Below, piece after piece: positions 1 to 8,228 of a stretch of 55,265 nucleotides of DNA (the first letter of the stretch is position 1; every line of letters begins with the position of its first letter). The stretch is taken from the NCBI GenBank assembly GCA_903822435.1, contig CAIJPE010000183.1, positions 1 through 55,265 on the forward strand, given 5' to 3'. The notes under the pieces are model-generated. The model searched no databases. It was not told the origin of the DNA and saw nothing but the letters and a program-made list of their open reading frames with translations. The position numbers were made by a program, and so were the translations under genes. The stretch comes from an uncultured beta proteobacterium (GTDB taxonomy: Bacteria > Pseudomonadota > Gammaproteobacteria > Burkholderiales > Burkholderiaceae_C).

Positions 1-1357
1 CCACGGCCGCAGCGGGCGGTGGTGCCGGCGCGGCCGCGCTGGGCACGGGTGCTGCCGCCGGCGCCGGTGCGGGGCGCGTGCGCAAGGCCTGGGTCACGAT
101 CGCACCGCCCACCAGCAGCAAACCGCCACCCAGCATCCAGGCGCCGCGTGTGGCCAGGCCGGCAGCCCGGTTGGCGGTCGTTGCCTTCGTGGCCTTGGCG
201 TCGGCCTGCTGGGCCGCCACGCGCTCGGACTCCAGCACCACGGGTTCATTGGCGCTATGGAGCTCGAGCCAGCGGCGCAGGGCCGAGGCCAGCTCGCCGG
301 CGTGGGCCCAGCGGGCCTCGGGCTCGCGGGCCATGGCCTTGGCTGCAATGCCCGACAGCGTCTTGGGGATGCCCACGCGCAACTCGTGGGCGGGGGCCGG
401 GTTGTGCGCGAGCACGGCCGTGGTGATCTGCTCGACGCTGTCGCCGCTGAACGCCTTGCGCAGGGCCAGCAGCTCGTAGAAGACGACGCCCAGCGCGTGG
501 ATGTCGGTGCGGGGGTCGACGGCGCCGCCGAGCAGCTGTTCGGGTGCCAGGTAGTGCGGTGAGCCCATGATCGCGCCATCCAGCGCGGGCAGTGCCGAGC
601 CATGCGCGACGCGGGCGATGCCGAAGTCCAGCACCTTGGGCTTGTCGCGCCGCGTCAGGAAGATGTTGGCGGGCTTGATGTCGCAGTGCACGACCCCCCG
701 GGCATGCGCGTACGCCAGTGCGTCGGCCACGCGGCGCACCAACTGCGCGGCCTGCCCTGGCGTGGGCTGCCAGCCGCCGGCCAGCTTCTGGCGCAGGTCG
801 CAGCCGTGCAGGCGCTCCATCGCGATGTACACGCCGTGGTCCGACAAGCCGGCGTCGTGCACGGTCACGATGTTGGGGTGCGACAGGCCAGCAACGGCGC
901 GTGCTTCGTTCAGGAAGAGCTCGTCGAGTTGCGCGCGGGAGGACGCGTCGATGTCCAGCTGCAGGGTCTTGACCGCCACGGTGCGCGACAGCAGCGGGTC
1001 CCAGGCCTCGTGCACCTGGCCCAGGCCGCCCTGGCCGAGCAGGCCCTTGAGAGCGTAGCGCCCGACGTGCGAGAGGGTGGGCCGGTGTTCGACCGCCGCC
1101 TCGGCCGCAGCCGGCAGGCTGTCTGCGCCGGGCTCGGGCGCCAGCTCGGCCGGGCTGGAATCGATGGCCGAAGGCATCGAGTCCAGGTTCGACGGGCGCG
1201 AGTCCAGATTCGACGGACGCGAGTCGTCGCTCAGCCTCGGCGAGTCGGCTTCGGGGGGCAGCGATTCACTGCCAGGCGGCAGCGACAGCACGGTGGGCGC
1301 GAACTCACTCGCCGCCGCGTCGCTCTTGCTGCGTCTTTGAAAGAGGTTGTAGCCCAC
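1..1357 (-). CDS. Hanks-type serine/threonine protein kinase, C-terminus cut by window edge
   Basis: The reading frame stays open to base 1, so the C-terminus lies outside the window. From a GTG start at 1357 the order is as follows. A Ser/Pro/Asp-rich N-terminal linker covers about residues 1-90 and contains DSRPSNL repeats. The glycine loop reads GLLGQGGLGQVHEA. The VAVK lysine is K130, the catalytic loop is HCDIKPAN with D226 and K228, and DFG is D244. An activation segment with GSPHYLAPEQ and then a membrane segment around residues 399-421 follow, leading into an Ala/Pro-rich tail. This is the usual layout of a membrane-anchored bacterial kinase with an extracytoplasmic tail. HCD instead of HRD makes it a non-RD kinase. 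The start is uncertain: no clear ribosome site precedes the GTG, and an ATG at 1177 is an alternative that would still leave the kinase domain whole. Confidence 0.85.
   Translation of the reverse strand, partial: MGYNLFQRRSKSDAAASEFAPTVLSLPPGSESLPPEADSPRLSDDSRPSNLDSRPSNLDSMPSAIDSSPAELAPEPGADSLPAAAEAAVEHRPTLSHVGRYALKGLLGQGGLGQVHEAWDPLLSRTVAVKTLQLDIDASSRAQLDELFLNEARAVAGLSHPNIVTVHDAGLSDHGVYIAMERLHGCDLRQKLAGGWQPTPGQAAQLVRRVADALAYAHARGVVHCDIKPANIFLTRRDKPKVLDFGIARVAHGSALPALDGAIMGSPHYLAPEQLLGGAVDPRTDIHALGVVFYELLALRKAFSGDSVEQITTAVLAHNPAPAHELRVGIPKTLSGIAAKAMAREPEARWAHAGELASALRRWLELHSANEPVVLESERVAAQQADAKATKATTANRAAGLATRGAWMLGGGLLLVGGAIVTQALRTRPAPAPAAAPVPSAAAPAPPPAAAV
1179..1220. repeat. Two 21-bp tandem repeats in the kinase linker
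   Basis: Two adjacent 21-bp units (1179-1199 and 1200-1220) differ at only two positions. They encode the repeated heptad DSRPSNL in the N-terminal linker of the kinase, followed by two degenerate copies (DSMPSAI, DSSPAEL). Expansion by slippage is likely. Confidence 0.8.
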
Positions 1358-1474
1358 GGTGCCGCAGCTTAAGCGCCCGGCGGCTGCCGAGCCGTCCCAA
1401 AAGAGGGGCCTTTCTGGCTGAGTTCATGGGCGAGCGCATGGGCCGCTCATGCACGGTCCCGCGGACTGGCGGCT

Positions 1475-2695
1475 TCAAGCGCCCCGGCCGCCCTGGGCCG
1501 GCGACGCACCTGCGCCGCGCAGCATCCGCCCCATGCGGTCCACGGCCTGTTCCAGCTGGGTCATCGAATTGGCAAAGGACAGCCGCACGAAACGGTCGGC
1601 CTGCGCCGGCCCGAAATCGCGCCCCGGCGTCAGCGCCAGGTGAGCCTCGCGCATCAGCCGGAAGCAGAAGTCCCAGCTGCTGGGGCTGTAGGCCGAGCAA
1701 TCGAACCAGGCATAGAAGGCGCCGTCGGGCTGCACGGGCACTGGCAAGCCCAGGCTCTGCAGCGCCGGCACGATGAAGTCGCGTCGGCGCTTGAATTCCT
1801 GCCGCCGCTCCTCATACAGGGCCAGGGAGTCGGGTTCGAAGCACGCCAGCGCCGCGCGCTGAGCCAGGGTGCTGGGGCAGATGTAGAGGTGCTGGGCGAG
1901 CTTCTCCACCGCCTCCACCAGAGAGGGCGGCAACACCGCCCAGCCCAGCCGCCAGCCGGTCATGCCGAAATACTTGCTGAAGCTGTTGATGCTGATGATG
2001 TCCTCGCCCAGCGTCAGCGCGCTGTGGCCGAAGCGCTCTTCGTAGCTCAGGCCGAGGTAGATCTCGTCGACGATGCTCACGCCCCCGTGTGAACGCACCA
2101 CGCCCACGATCGCGGCCATCTCCTCGGGGGTGATGGAGGTGCCCGTGGGGTTGCTGGGCGAGGCCAGCACCACGCCGCGAGTGGCCGGGTTCCAGGCCGC
2201 CGCCACCGAGGCGGCATCCAGCTGGTAGCGGCTGTCGGCGGTGGTGGTCAGCAGCCGCGGCGTGCCCCCGGCAGCCGCCACGAAATTGCGGTTGCAGGGG
2301 TAGCACGGGTCGGGCATGAGCACCTCGTCGCCCGGCTCGAACAGCGCCAGGCACACCAGCTGCAGGGCGGCCGACGCCCCGGCCGTGACCACGATGCGCT
2401 CGGGCGGGATGTCCAGCCCGAAGTGCGTGCCATACCAGGCTGCGATGCGCTGGCGCAGGGCCGGCAGGCCCGTGGCCTGGGTGTATTGCGTGTGACCGGC
2501 CTGCAGGCAGGCGGCGGCGGCTTGCTGCACGCGCGGCGCGGCCGTGAAGTCGGGCTCGCCGATGTTCAGGTAGACCATGGGCTCGCCACCGCGGGCCGGA
2601 TCGCAGGCCGGCCCGTGCGCCAGTTCTGCAGCGGCCTTGGCGAATTCCATCACGTAGAAGGGGTCGATGGACCCCATGCGGCTGGCCAGTTTCAT
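1475..2695 (-). CDS. Class I/II pyridoxal-phosphate aminotransferase
   Basis: The 406-residue protein is a fold-type I aminotransferase of the AspC/AAT-like class I/II group. Visible family marks are NIGEPDF near the N-terminus, the GASAALQL turn, SPSNPTGT, the VDEIYLGL aspartate/tyrosine region, and SFSKYFGMTGWRLGW, where K241 is the Schiff-base lysine. The ATG at 2695 is chosen because it gives the normal N-terminus of the family. A second ATG at 2677 (MGSIDPF) is possible. The gene is divergent from the fatty-amine-type operon that starts at 2906, with 210 bp between them, so the two may share control. Its substrate cannot be read from sequence. The same frame stays open far upstream on this strand, but that part is antisense to other genes. 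Confidence 0.9.
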   Translation of the reverse strand: MKLASRMGSIDPFYVMEFAKAAAELAHGPACDPARGGEPMVYLNIGEPDFTAAPRVQQAAAACLQAGHTQYTQATGLPALRQRIAAWYGTHFGLDIPPERIVVTAGASAALQLVCLALFEPGDEVLMPDPCYPCNRNFVAAAGGTPRLLTTTADSRYQLDAASVAAAWNPATRGVVLASPSNPTGTSITPEEMAAIVGVVRSHGGVSIVDEIYLGLSYEERFGHSALTLGEDIISINSFSKYFGMTGWRLGWAVLPPSLVEAVEKLAQHLYICPSTLAQRAALACFEPDSLALYEERRQEFKRRRDFIVPALQSLGLPVPVQPDGAFYAWFDCSAYSPSSWDFCFRLMREAHLALTPGRDFGPAQADRFVRLSFANSMTQLEQAVDRMGRMLRGAGASPAQGGRGA

Positions 2696-2743
2696 GGGTC
2701 GAGGGTTCCCGCTGCAGCGCCTGCCGGCGCGAATCTCGGGACG

Positions 2744-2771
2744 ATACGTCAGTGCGTGTGTGAATACGTCA
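2744..2771. promoter_or_regulatory. Pair of ATACGTCA direct repeats in the divergent control region
   Basis: The octamer ATACGTCA occurs at 2744-2751 and again at 2764-2771, exactly 20 bp apart, about two helical turns. This places both copies on the same face of the DNA. They lie in the 210-bp gap between the leftward aminotransferase and the rightward lipid operon. I infer binding sites for a regulator; no regulator gene is adjacent. The rest of the gap shows no clear terminator or riboswitch. Confidence 0.45.
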
Positions 2772-2893
2772 CATCTGGCGGTTGTCGCGCCGCATAGGGC
2801 CGGGGGTTGTTGCTGCGCACCATCGCGGCAGTTGTTGAAGCCCACCGGCTGCCCGCCCGATCCGTGATCGGCGGGCCGCACCTCAGACACCCC

Positions 2894-2899
2894 AGGGAG
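2894..2899 (+). promoter_or_regulatory. Shine-Dalgarno site of the first gene of the lipid operon
   Basis: AGGGAG lies 6 bases before the ATG at 2906. It matters because it supports 2906 as the true start, upstream of the in-frame TGA at 3032. A strong initiation signal this far upstream argues that the 42 codons before the TGA belong to the gene. Confidence 0.65.
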
Positions 2900-2905
2900 C
2901 CTTGC

Positions 2906-5620
2906 ATGAGCCACACCATCGACGTCGGCGCCACCGGCGCCGGCAGCGCTACCAGCGCGCTGAACCCCGAACGCCGTTTCCTGCTCAAGCACATCGGGTT
3001 CGACAAGCGCATCGTCAAGGCCCGGGGCCACTGATACTTCGACGACACCGGGCAGGACTACCTCGACTTCCTCGCCCAGTACGGCGCGGTGCCCTTCGGT
3101 CACAACCCGAAGGCGATCTGGGACGCGGTGCAGGCGCACGGCCAGCAGAAGCACTCGGCTTTCGTGCAGCCCCTGGTCTCGCCCATGGCCGAGTCGCTGG
3201 CCGCAAGGCTGGTGGCCCTGGCGCCCGGCGATATGCGCTACGTGACCTTCGTCAACAGCGGCGCCGAAGCGGTGGAGGCGGCGATCAAGCTGGCGCGCGC
3301 CAGGACCGGCCGCCAGGGCATCGTCAGCACGGTGCGCGGCTTCCACGGCAAGACCCTCGGGGCCCTGTCGGCCACCGACAACCCGATGTACCGCATGCCC
3401 TTCCACCTCGACACCACGGCCTTCGACCGCATCCCCTTCGACGATCTGGACACCTTGCGTGCCCGCCTGGTGCAAGGCGGCGTGGCGGCCTTCCTGGTGG
3501 AGCCGGTGCAGGGCGAAGGCGGCATGCGCGTGCCCAGCGCCGGCTACCTGACGGGCGCCGCCGCGCTGTGCCGCGAGCATGGCGCGTTGTTCATCCTGGA
3601 TGAGATCCAGACCGGCCTGGGCCGCACCGGCACGCTCTTCGCGGCCGAGGCCGAGCCGGGCCTGCAGCCCGACATCCTGCTGTTGGCCAAGGCGCTGGGC
3701 GGCGGGCTGGTGCCGCTGGGGGCCATGCTGTGCACGCAGGCGGCCTGGACCGAGGCCTTCGGCTTCTTCCACAGTTCCACCTTCGCCAACAACGGCTTCA
3801 CCTGCGCCATCGGCAGCACGGTGCTGGATCTGCTGACGGCCGACGACCAGGCCGTCGTGCGCCACGCGAAGGCCATGGGCGAGCACCTGCAGGCCGGCTT
3901 GGACCGCCTGGTGGCGCGTCACCCCAAGGCCTTCGTGCAGCGCCAGGGCCGCGGGCTGATGCAGGCCCTGGTGTTGGCGCCCTGGAGCGGAGAGTGCAGC
4001 TACTTCACCGCCCACGCCAGCCGCAAGGGCTACGCGGTGCCGCTGCTCTCGGGCTACCTGCTGGCGGCCCACCGCATCGTTACCGCACCGGTCTTCAACC
4101 AGAATGCCACCCTGCGCCTGGAGCCGTCCCTGACCATCGAGGCGCAGGAGATCGACCGCCTGCTGCAGGCGCTGGATGCTGCCGGCCGGCTGATCTCCGA
4201 GGAAGACTTCGCCGGGCTGCTGCGGTTCGTGTCCGAGCCCGCGGGCGCCACGCCGGCCCCGTTGCCGCTGCGCCGCCAGCGCCACGAGCCCACGCACAAG
4301 CCGCCGCGTGCCTGGGAAAAGCGCCGTGGCAGCTTCGCCTTCCTGATCCACCCCACCGACGACGACGTGCTCTTCGGCACGCTGCCGCGCGAATTCGAGC
4401 AGTTCGACACCACGCGCAAGGCCTCGTGGCGCGCCTGGATGGCCTCGTGGTTCAAGCGCATGCACGAGCCGGCGGCCGTGCACCACCTGCCGGCCCTGCG
4501 CTCGCGCCAGGGTGGCTATGTCGAGGGCTGGCTCATCGCTGCACCCTTGACGCCGATGCAGATGATGCGTCTGCGCAAGGAAGAAAAGACCGCGCTGCTG
4601 ACGGCCTACATCGACGTCGCCCGGGAGCTGAACGTGGATATCACCGGCATGGGCGCCTTCACATCGGTCATCGCCCGGGGCGGTGTCGATGTGATGGACC
4701 AGGGCGTGAACCTCACCACCGGGAACAGCCTGACGGCCATCGCCAGCGTGGAGAGCCTGCGCAGCGTGGCCGTCGCGCAAGGACGCGACTTCGTGGACGA
4801 GACCGTGGCCGTCATCGGGGCGGCCGGCTCCATCGGCCGCCTGGCCGCGCTGCACGCCGGGCGCCATGCCCGCCGCCTGATCTTGCTGGGCAACCCCGCC
4901 AACCCGGCCTCCATCGACACCCTGAACGCCATTGCCGGCGAGGTCTACGCGAAGGCGGCGCACCTGGCCTTGCTGCAGGCCGATGCAGGCCTGCCGGCCC
5001 TGCTGCTGGAGACCCTGGGTGTGGCCGAGATCGTTCGTTTGCTGGAGCACATTCCCGCCCACGACCACCGGCGTTTGAAGGCAGCCGTGGAAGAGCGGCT
5101 GGGGGCCTGCGGCATCCGCCGTGCGCCGATCACGGTGTCCATCGACCTGAAGGCCGAACTGGGCCGTGCCGGCGTGGTGCTGTCGGCCTCGGGCGCGGGC
5201 AAGTCCTTCGTCGATCCGATGCTGCTGGCCGAGGGCAGCATCGTCTGCGACGTGGCGCGTCCGCTGGACATCCTGGGCACGGTGCGCGAGCAGCGCCGCG
5301 ATGTCTTCGTCTACGAGGGCGGGCTGATGCAGTTGCCCGAGCACATCGCCTTCGGCGCGCAGAACGTGCTGGGATACCCCCGCGGCATCAACCTGGCCTG
5401 CCTCTCGGAGACGATGGTGCTGGCCATGGATGGGGCGCGTCGCAGCCACAGCATCGGCAACATGATCGAGTACGACGAGGCGTTGCAGATCTTCGAGAAG
5501 TCGCGGCAGCATGGCTTTGCCTCGGCGGTGCTGGTCGACGGGCAGCCCTTCCACGCCAAGCCCGCCCGCCTGGCCGCCGAGCCCCGCCCGCAAGCCGCCG
5601 TCGCGGTGGGTGCACTGTGA
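2906..5620 (+). CDS. Class III aminotransferase fused to acyl-ACP/CoA-reductase-like domain, interrupted by an in-frame TGA
   Basis: Read through the TGA at codon 43, this is a 904-codon fusion. Residues about 1-430 are a class III (omega) aminotransferase: QYGAVPFGHNP, ILDEIQTGLGRTG with the PLP-ring aspartate D232, and LAKALGGG with lysine K262. Residues about 450-880 resemble cyanobacterial acyl-ACP reductase: DITGMGAFTSVI, LTTGNSLTA, a Rossmann motif VAVIGAAGSIG from V634, and ACLSETMVLAMDG, whose C832 aligns with the catalytic cysteine region of that enzyme. A fused thioester reductase and transaminase is the logic of TamH in tambjamine synthesis, where an acyl thioester is reduced to an aldehyde and then aminated. 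I therefore infer a fatty aldehyde/amine-forming enzyme. Restart at the GTG at 3089 would give 843 residues without the N-terminal 61. The gene may be a fresh pseudogene, a readthrough gene or a sequencing error. It heads an operon and overlaps the next start by 4 bases (GTGA). Confidence 0.8.
3032..3034 (+). other. In-frame TGA within the aminotransferase-reductase gene
   Basis: The codon series GGC CAC TGA TAC TTC GAC GAC runs in the same frame as both the ATG at 2906 and the long frame to 5620. Family homology continues on both sides without a shift (ERRFLLKHIGFDKRIVKARGH before, YFDDTGQDYLDFLAQYG after). Class III enzymes often have a hydrophobic or aromatic residue here, so a TGG to TGA change is the simplest reading. 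Confidence 0.9.
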
Positions 5621-5970
5621 ACGGGCTGCACGGCGTCCTGGGGCGCTTTGCCGAGCGCGTGAACACCACCGCCAGCCTGCGCAGCACGTTGGCCGGCTGG
5701 AACCCTTCGTTCTACATCCAGGCCCGCGACAGCGGCGACACGTTCCAGGTCTGCATCGCAGGCGGCAGCGTGCAGGCCGTGCAGCCCACCCGCGCCGAAC
5801 CCGGTGACGACGCCCTGCTGCTGCGGGCGGACACCGAGGTGCTGGAAGGTGTCTTCAGCGGCCGCCAGAGCCCGCTGGGCGCCTACACCGACGGGCAATT
5901 GGAGGTGTATGGGCAGACCAAGGACCAGATCAAGCTGGATGTCATTGCCCTGGTCCTCTGGGGTGCATGA
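5617..5970 (+). CDS. SCP2-like sterol/lipid carrier protein
   Basis: This 117-residue protein has the small SCP2 fold pattern: a hydrophobic beta sheet region (FYIQARDSGDTFQVCI), then LLRADTEVLEGVFSGRQSPLGAYTDGQLEVYG, which matches the family's pattern of a small-residue helix and a Gly-rich turn before a final strand and helix. SCP2 domains bind single lipid molecules in a closed cavity. The start is a GTG that overlaps the stop of the preceding gene (GTGA), so translation is probably coupled. Within this operon it could shuttle an acyl chain, aldehyde or amine between the reductase and the tailoring enzymes. That role is inference. No signal peptide is seen, so it should be cytoplasmic. Confidence 0.7.
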   Translation: MNGLHGVLGRFAERVNTTASLRSTLAGWNPSFYIQARDSGDTFQVCIAGGSVQAVQPTRAEPGDDALLLRADTEVLEGVFSGRQSPLGAYTDGQLEVYGQTKDQIKLDVIALVLWGA

Positions 5971-5971
5971 G

Positions 5972-7288
5972 ATGCAACCATCCCTGCACTTCGCGCGCAG
6001 CCTGGCCTTGAGCGTGGGCATGGCGCTGGCCAGCAGCTGCCTGGGCCTGATTGCCGGCCTGGCCGCGCGCGCGGGCTGGTGGCTGCTGCCGGCCATCGGG
6101 GCCAGTCTGCTGGTGGCCCTGGCGGTGGCGCATGCCATCGGCCGGCTGGCGCGCCGCTTCCCCTCGGCGCTGGGGGTGCGCACCTACATCAAGGCTGCGT
6201 TCGGCAACGCGGCTTCCTTGTTCTTCGTGTTGCTCTACCTGGCGATGATCGTGGGGGTGGCGGGCGTGGAGAGCAATCTGTACGCCGCGATCGTGCAGCA
6301 GGCGATCCCGGCCGTCCCGGCCCGGGCGGCCCTGGTCGGCGTGTTCGCGGCGGTCTTTGCCATCAATGCCTTCGGCCATGAAGCCAGCCGGCAGGCGCAG
6401 CTGCTCCTGGTGGCGTCGATGCTCGGCGGGCTGGTGGCGCTGTCGGTGTGCGGGGTGGCGCGATCGGGCCCTGCCGCGTGGCCGCCTGTCGATGCCCCGG
6501 GTCAGTTGGCCGCACTTCCCACGGCTGCGGTGACCGCCTTCTTCCTGTTCGTGGGCTTCGAGTGGGTCACCAGCAGCCAGCCGCCCTCGCGCAAGGCGGC
6601 CGCGCAACTGCCCCGCGTGCTGCTGGTGGCGGTGGGCGTGCTGGGGGGTGTCTACCTGTTGTTTGCCTCGGCGGCCCTGCTGCAGCTGAGCGCGGCCCAA
6701 CTGGCCGCCACGCGCACGCCGCAGATGTTGATGGCCGGGCTGCTGTGGGGCCCGGCCGGGCGCTGGGCCATGCTGGGTCTGAGCACCGCAGCCGTGCTGA
6801 TGTCGTTCAATGCCGGCGTGCTCGGGGCTTCGCGCCTGGTCTATGGCCTGGCCCGCGAAGGCTGCCTGCCGCGTGTGTTGACCCGCACCCAGGGCCCCCA
6901 GGCCGTGCCGCTGGCCGCCATCGGGCTCACCGTGGGCGTGGCGCTGTGCGCGAGCCTGGCTGCGGGGGCCTTGCGGGCCACCGACCTGCTGGGCAGCGTG
7001 GCCGCGGTGTTGATCGCGCTGTGCTACGCCGGCTTGCTGGCCGCCAGCCTGGTGCTGGCTAGGCGGCAGCCGCAGGGCGCCTCGGCCAGCGCCATCGGCA
7101 TCGAGTCTGCGGCCCTGGCGGCCATGGCGCTGCTGCTTCTGGCCATGGGCGGCGACGCCGCCGCCTGGCCCGCCACGGTGGCGGCTGCCGCGGTCTGCAC
7201 CGTCTGCGCCCTCACGGCCCGGGCTCTTCATCGGCGGACCACCGCCGCCACTGGATCGTCGGGTGCCCCTCTGGGTCGCCCGGCCTGA
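5972..7288 (+). CDS. APC-superfamily amino acid/amine permease
   Basis: The 438-residue protein is almost entirely hydrophobic, with about twelve membrane segments. AVTAFFLFVGFEWVTSSQPP matches the TM6 region of APC transporters, and SFNAGVLGASRLVYGLAREG matches the conserved loop and helix near TM8. It starts one base after the SCP2 gene; an in-frame GTG at 5963 is an alternative. In this operon it may import an amino donor for the transaminase or move an amine product, but substrate specificity cannot be read from sequence. It lies between two soluble proteins of the predicted pathway with no gap for a promoter, so it is very likely cotranscribed. Confidence 0.8.
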   Translation: MQPSLHFARSLALSVGMALASSCLGLIAGLAARAGWWLLPAIGASLLVALAVAHAIGRLARRFPSALGVRTYIKAAFGNAASLFFVLLYLAMIVGVAGVESNLYAAIVQQAIPAVPARAALVGVFAAVFAINAFGHEASRQAQLLLVASMLGGLVALSVCGVARSGPAAWPPVDAPGQLAALPTAAVTAFFLFVGFEWVTSSQPPSRKAAAQLPRVLLVAVGVLGGVYLLFASAALLQLSAAQLAATRTPQMLMAGLLWGPAGRWAMLGLSTAAVLMSFNAGVLGASRLVYGLAREGCLPRVLTRTQGPQAVPLAAIGLTVGVALCASLAAGALRATDLLGSVAAVLIALCYAGLLAASLVLARRQPQGASASAIGIESAALAAMALLLLAMGGDAAAWPATVAAAAVCTVCALTARALHRRTTAATGSSGAPLGRPA

Positions 7289-7308
7289 CTTCAACCCGAG
7301 AACCCACC

Positions 7309-8214
7309 ATGAACGTCCTTGAACGCACCTCTCCGCACTTCACCGCCGGCCCCTGGGACAACGGCACCTTCGGCGTGCAGACCTGGCTGGAGCGCACGCC
7401 CTGGCGCACCCTGCGCGGCTCGCAGTACGGCTGCCAGCCCGACATCGCCCCGCCCAGCGAACTGGTCTGGGAAGACCCCTTGCTCAACCAGATCTACAAG
7501 CTGGACATCGCCACCTTCCTCACGGCCGAGAAAGTTTCGGTGGACGGCATCTCGCGCATGGTCTCGCTGGCGCCCGACGAGGCCAGCCGCGTCTTCATGG
7601 CCACGCAGGCGCTGGACGAAGCGCGCCATTTCGAGGTGTTCTCGCGCCGCATGGCCGACTTCGGCGTGACGCCCGCCGAGCGGCACGGCCTGATGCAACG
7701 GGTGACCACGCCGCAGATGCGCCAGTTCTACGACCTCATCGGCGAGCAGGTCGACCGCGGGGACTACGTGGCCGCGCTGATCGCCCACAACGTGATCCTC
7801 GAAGGCATGGCCTACCCGGTCTACCGCTACGAAATCAAGTACTGGTCGCGCCTGGACGCCGGCCTGGCCCAGATGATCCAGGGGGCCTTTGCCGACGAAG
7901 TGCACCACGTGTCCTACGGCGAGGCCTATGTGCGCAGCCTGCTGCAGGGCGACGTGGCGCTGCGCAACCGCGTGGACGGCTTGCTGCGCGACTTCGAACG
8001 GCTGATGACGGGGGTGTTCGAAGCCGTGATCGACCACTACATCGGCCTGTACCAGGCGGCCGCCAACGCCCACCTGCCGCTGATGGGCGACATCATGATC
8101 TTCCCGGGCCGGCGCATGGCCGAACTGAGCGAGGAAGACCAGGTGCGCCTGCTTCTGAAGGAGGTGCGTGACGAGCACACCCAGCGCCTGGCCACCTTGG
8201 GCATCCGGCGTTGA
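7309..8214 (+). CDS. Ferritin-like diiron carboxylate protein, ADO/R2-like
   Basis: The 301-residue helical protein carries a full diiron ligand set: E74 (TAEKV), E104 and H107 (DEARH), E165 (ILEGMAY), and E197 and H200 (DEVHH). The second box, DEVHHVSYGEAYVRSLL, is close to the DEYTHLNYGEAWLK region of cyanobacterial aldehyde-deformylating oxygenase (ADO). The general pattern also fits R2 and R2lox proteins. It lies four genes below a reductase-like domain of the acyl-ACP reductase type, the usual partner of ADO. Candidate reactions are oxidation or deformylation of a fatty aldehyde, or N- or C-oxygenation of the fatty amine. Which of these is open. The ATG at 7309 starts 20 bases after the permease, and the stop overlaps a possible TTG start of the next gene. 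Confidence 0.75.
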   Translation: MNVLERTSPHFTAGPWDNGTFGVQTWLERTPWRTLRGSQYGCQPDIAPPSELVWEDPLLNQIYKLDIATFLTAEKVSVDGISRMVSLAPDEASRVFMATQALDEARHFEVFSRRMADFGVTPAERHGLMQRVTTPQMRQFYDLIGEQVDRGDYVAALIAHNVILEGMAYPVYRYEIKYWSRLDAGLAQMIQGAFADEVHHVSYGEAYVRSLLQGDVALRNRVDGLLRDFERLMTGVFEAVIDHYIGLYQAAANAHLPLMGDIMIFPGRRMAELSEEDQVRLLLKEVRDEHTQRLATLGIRR

Positions 8215-8228
8215 AGCGGCAGCCCGCC

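Noticed and set aside
3032..3080. Selenocysteine reading of the in-frame TGA
   Set aside because: No convincing SECIS-like hairpin follows, no sel genes are near, and class III aminotransferases are not known as selenoproteins. Not fully excluded.
2696..5593. Long leftward frame extending the class I aminotransferase upstream by about 970 residues
   Set aside because: It is antisense to the aminotransferase-reductase gene, rich in His/Gln/Arg low-information sequence, and the real protein has its normal start at 2695.
3089..5620. GTG 3089 as the natural start of the aminotransferase-reductase
   Set aside because: It would delete conserved N-terminal sequence (YFDDTGQDYLDF), and the real ribosome site lies before 2906.
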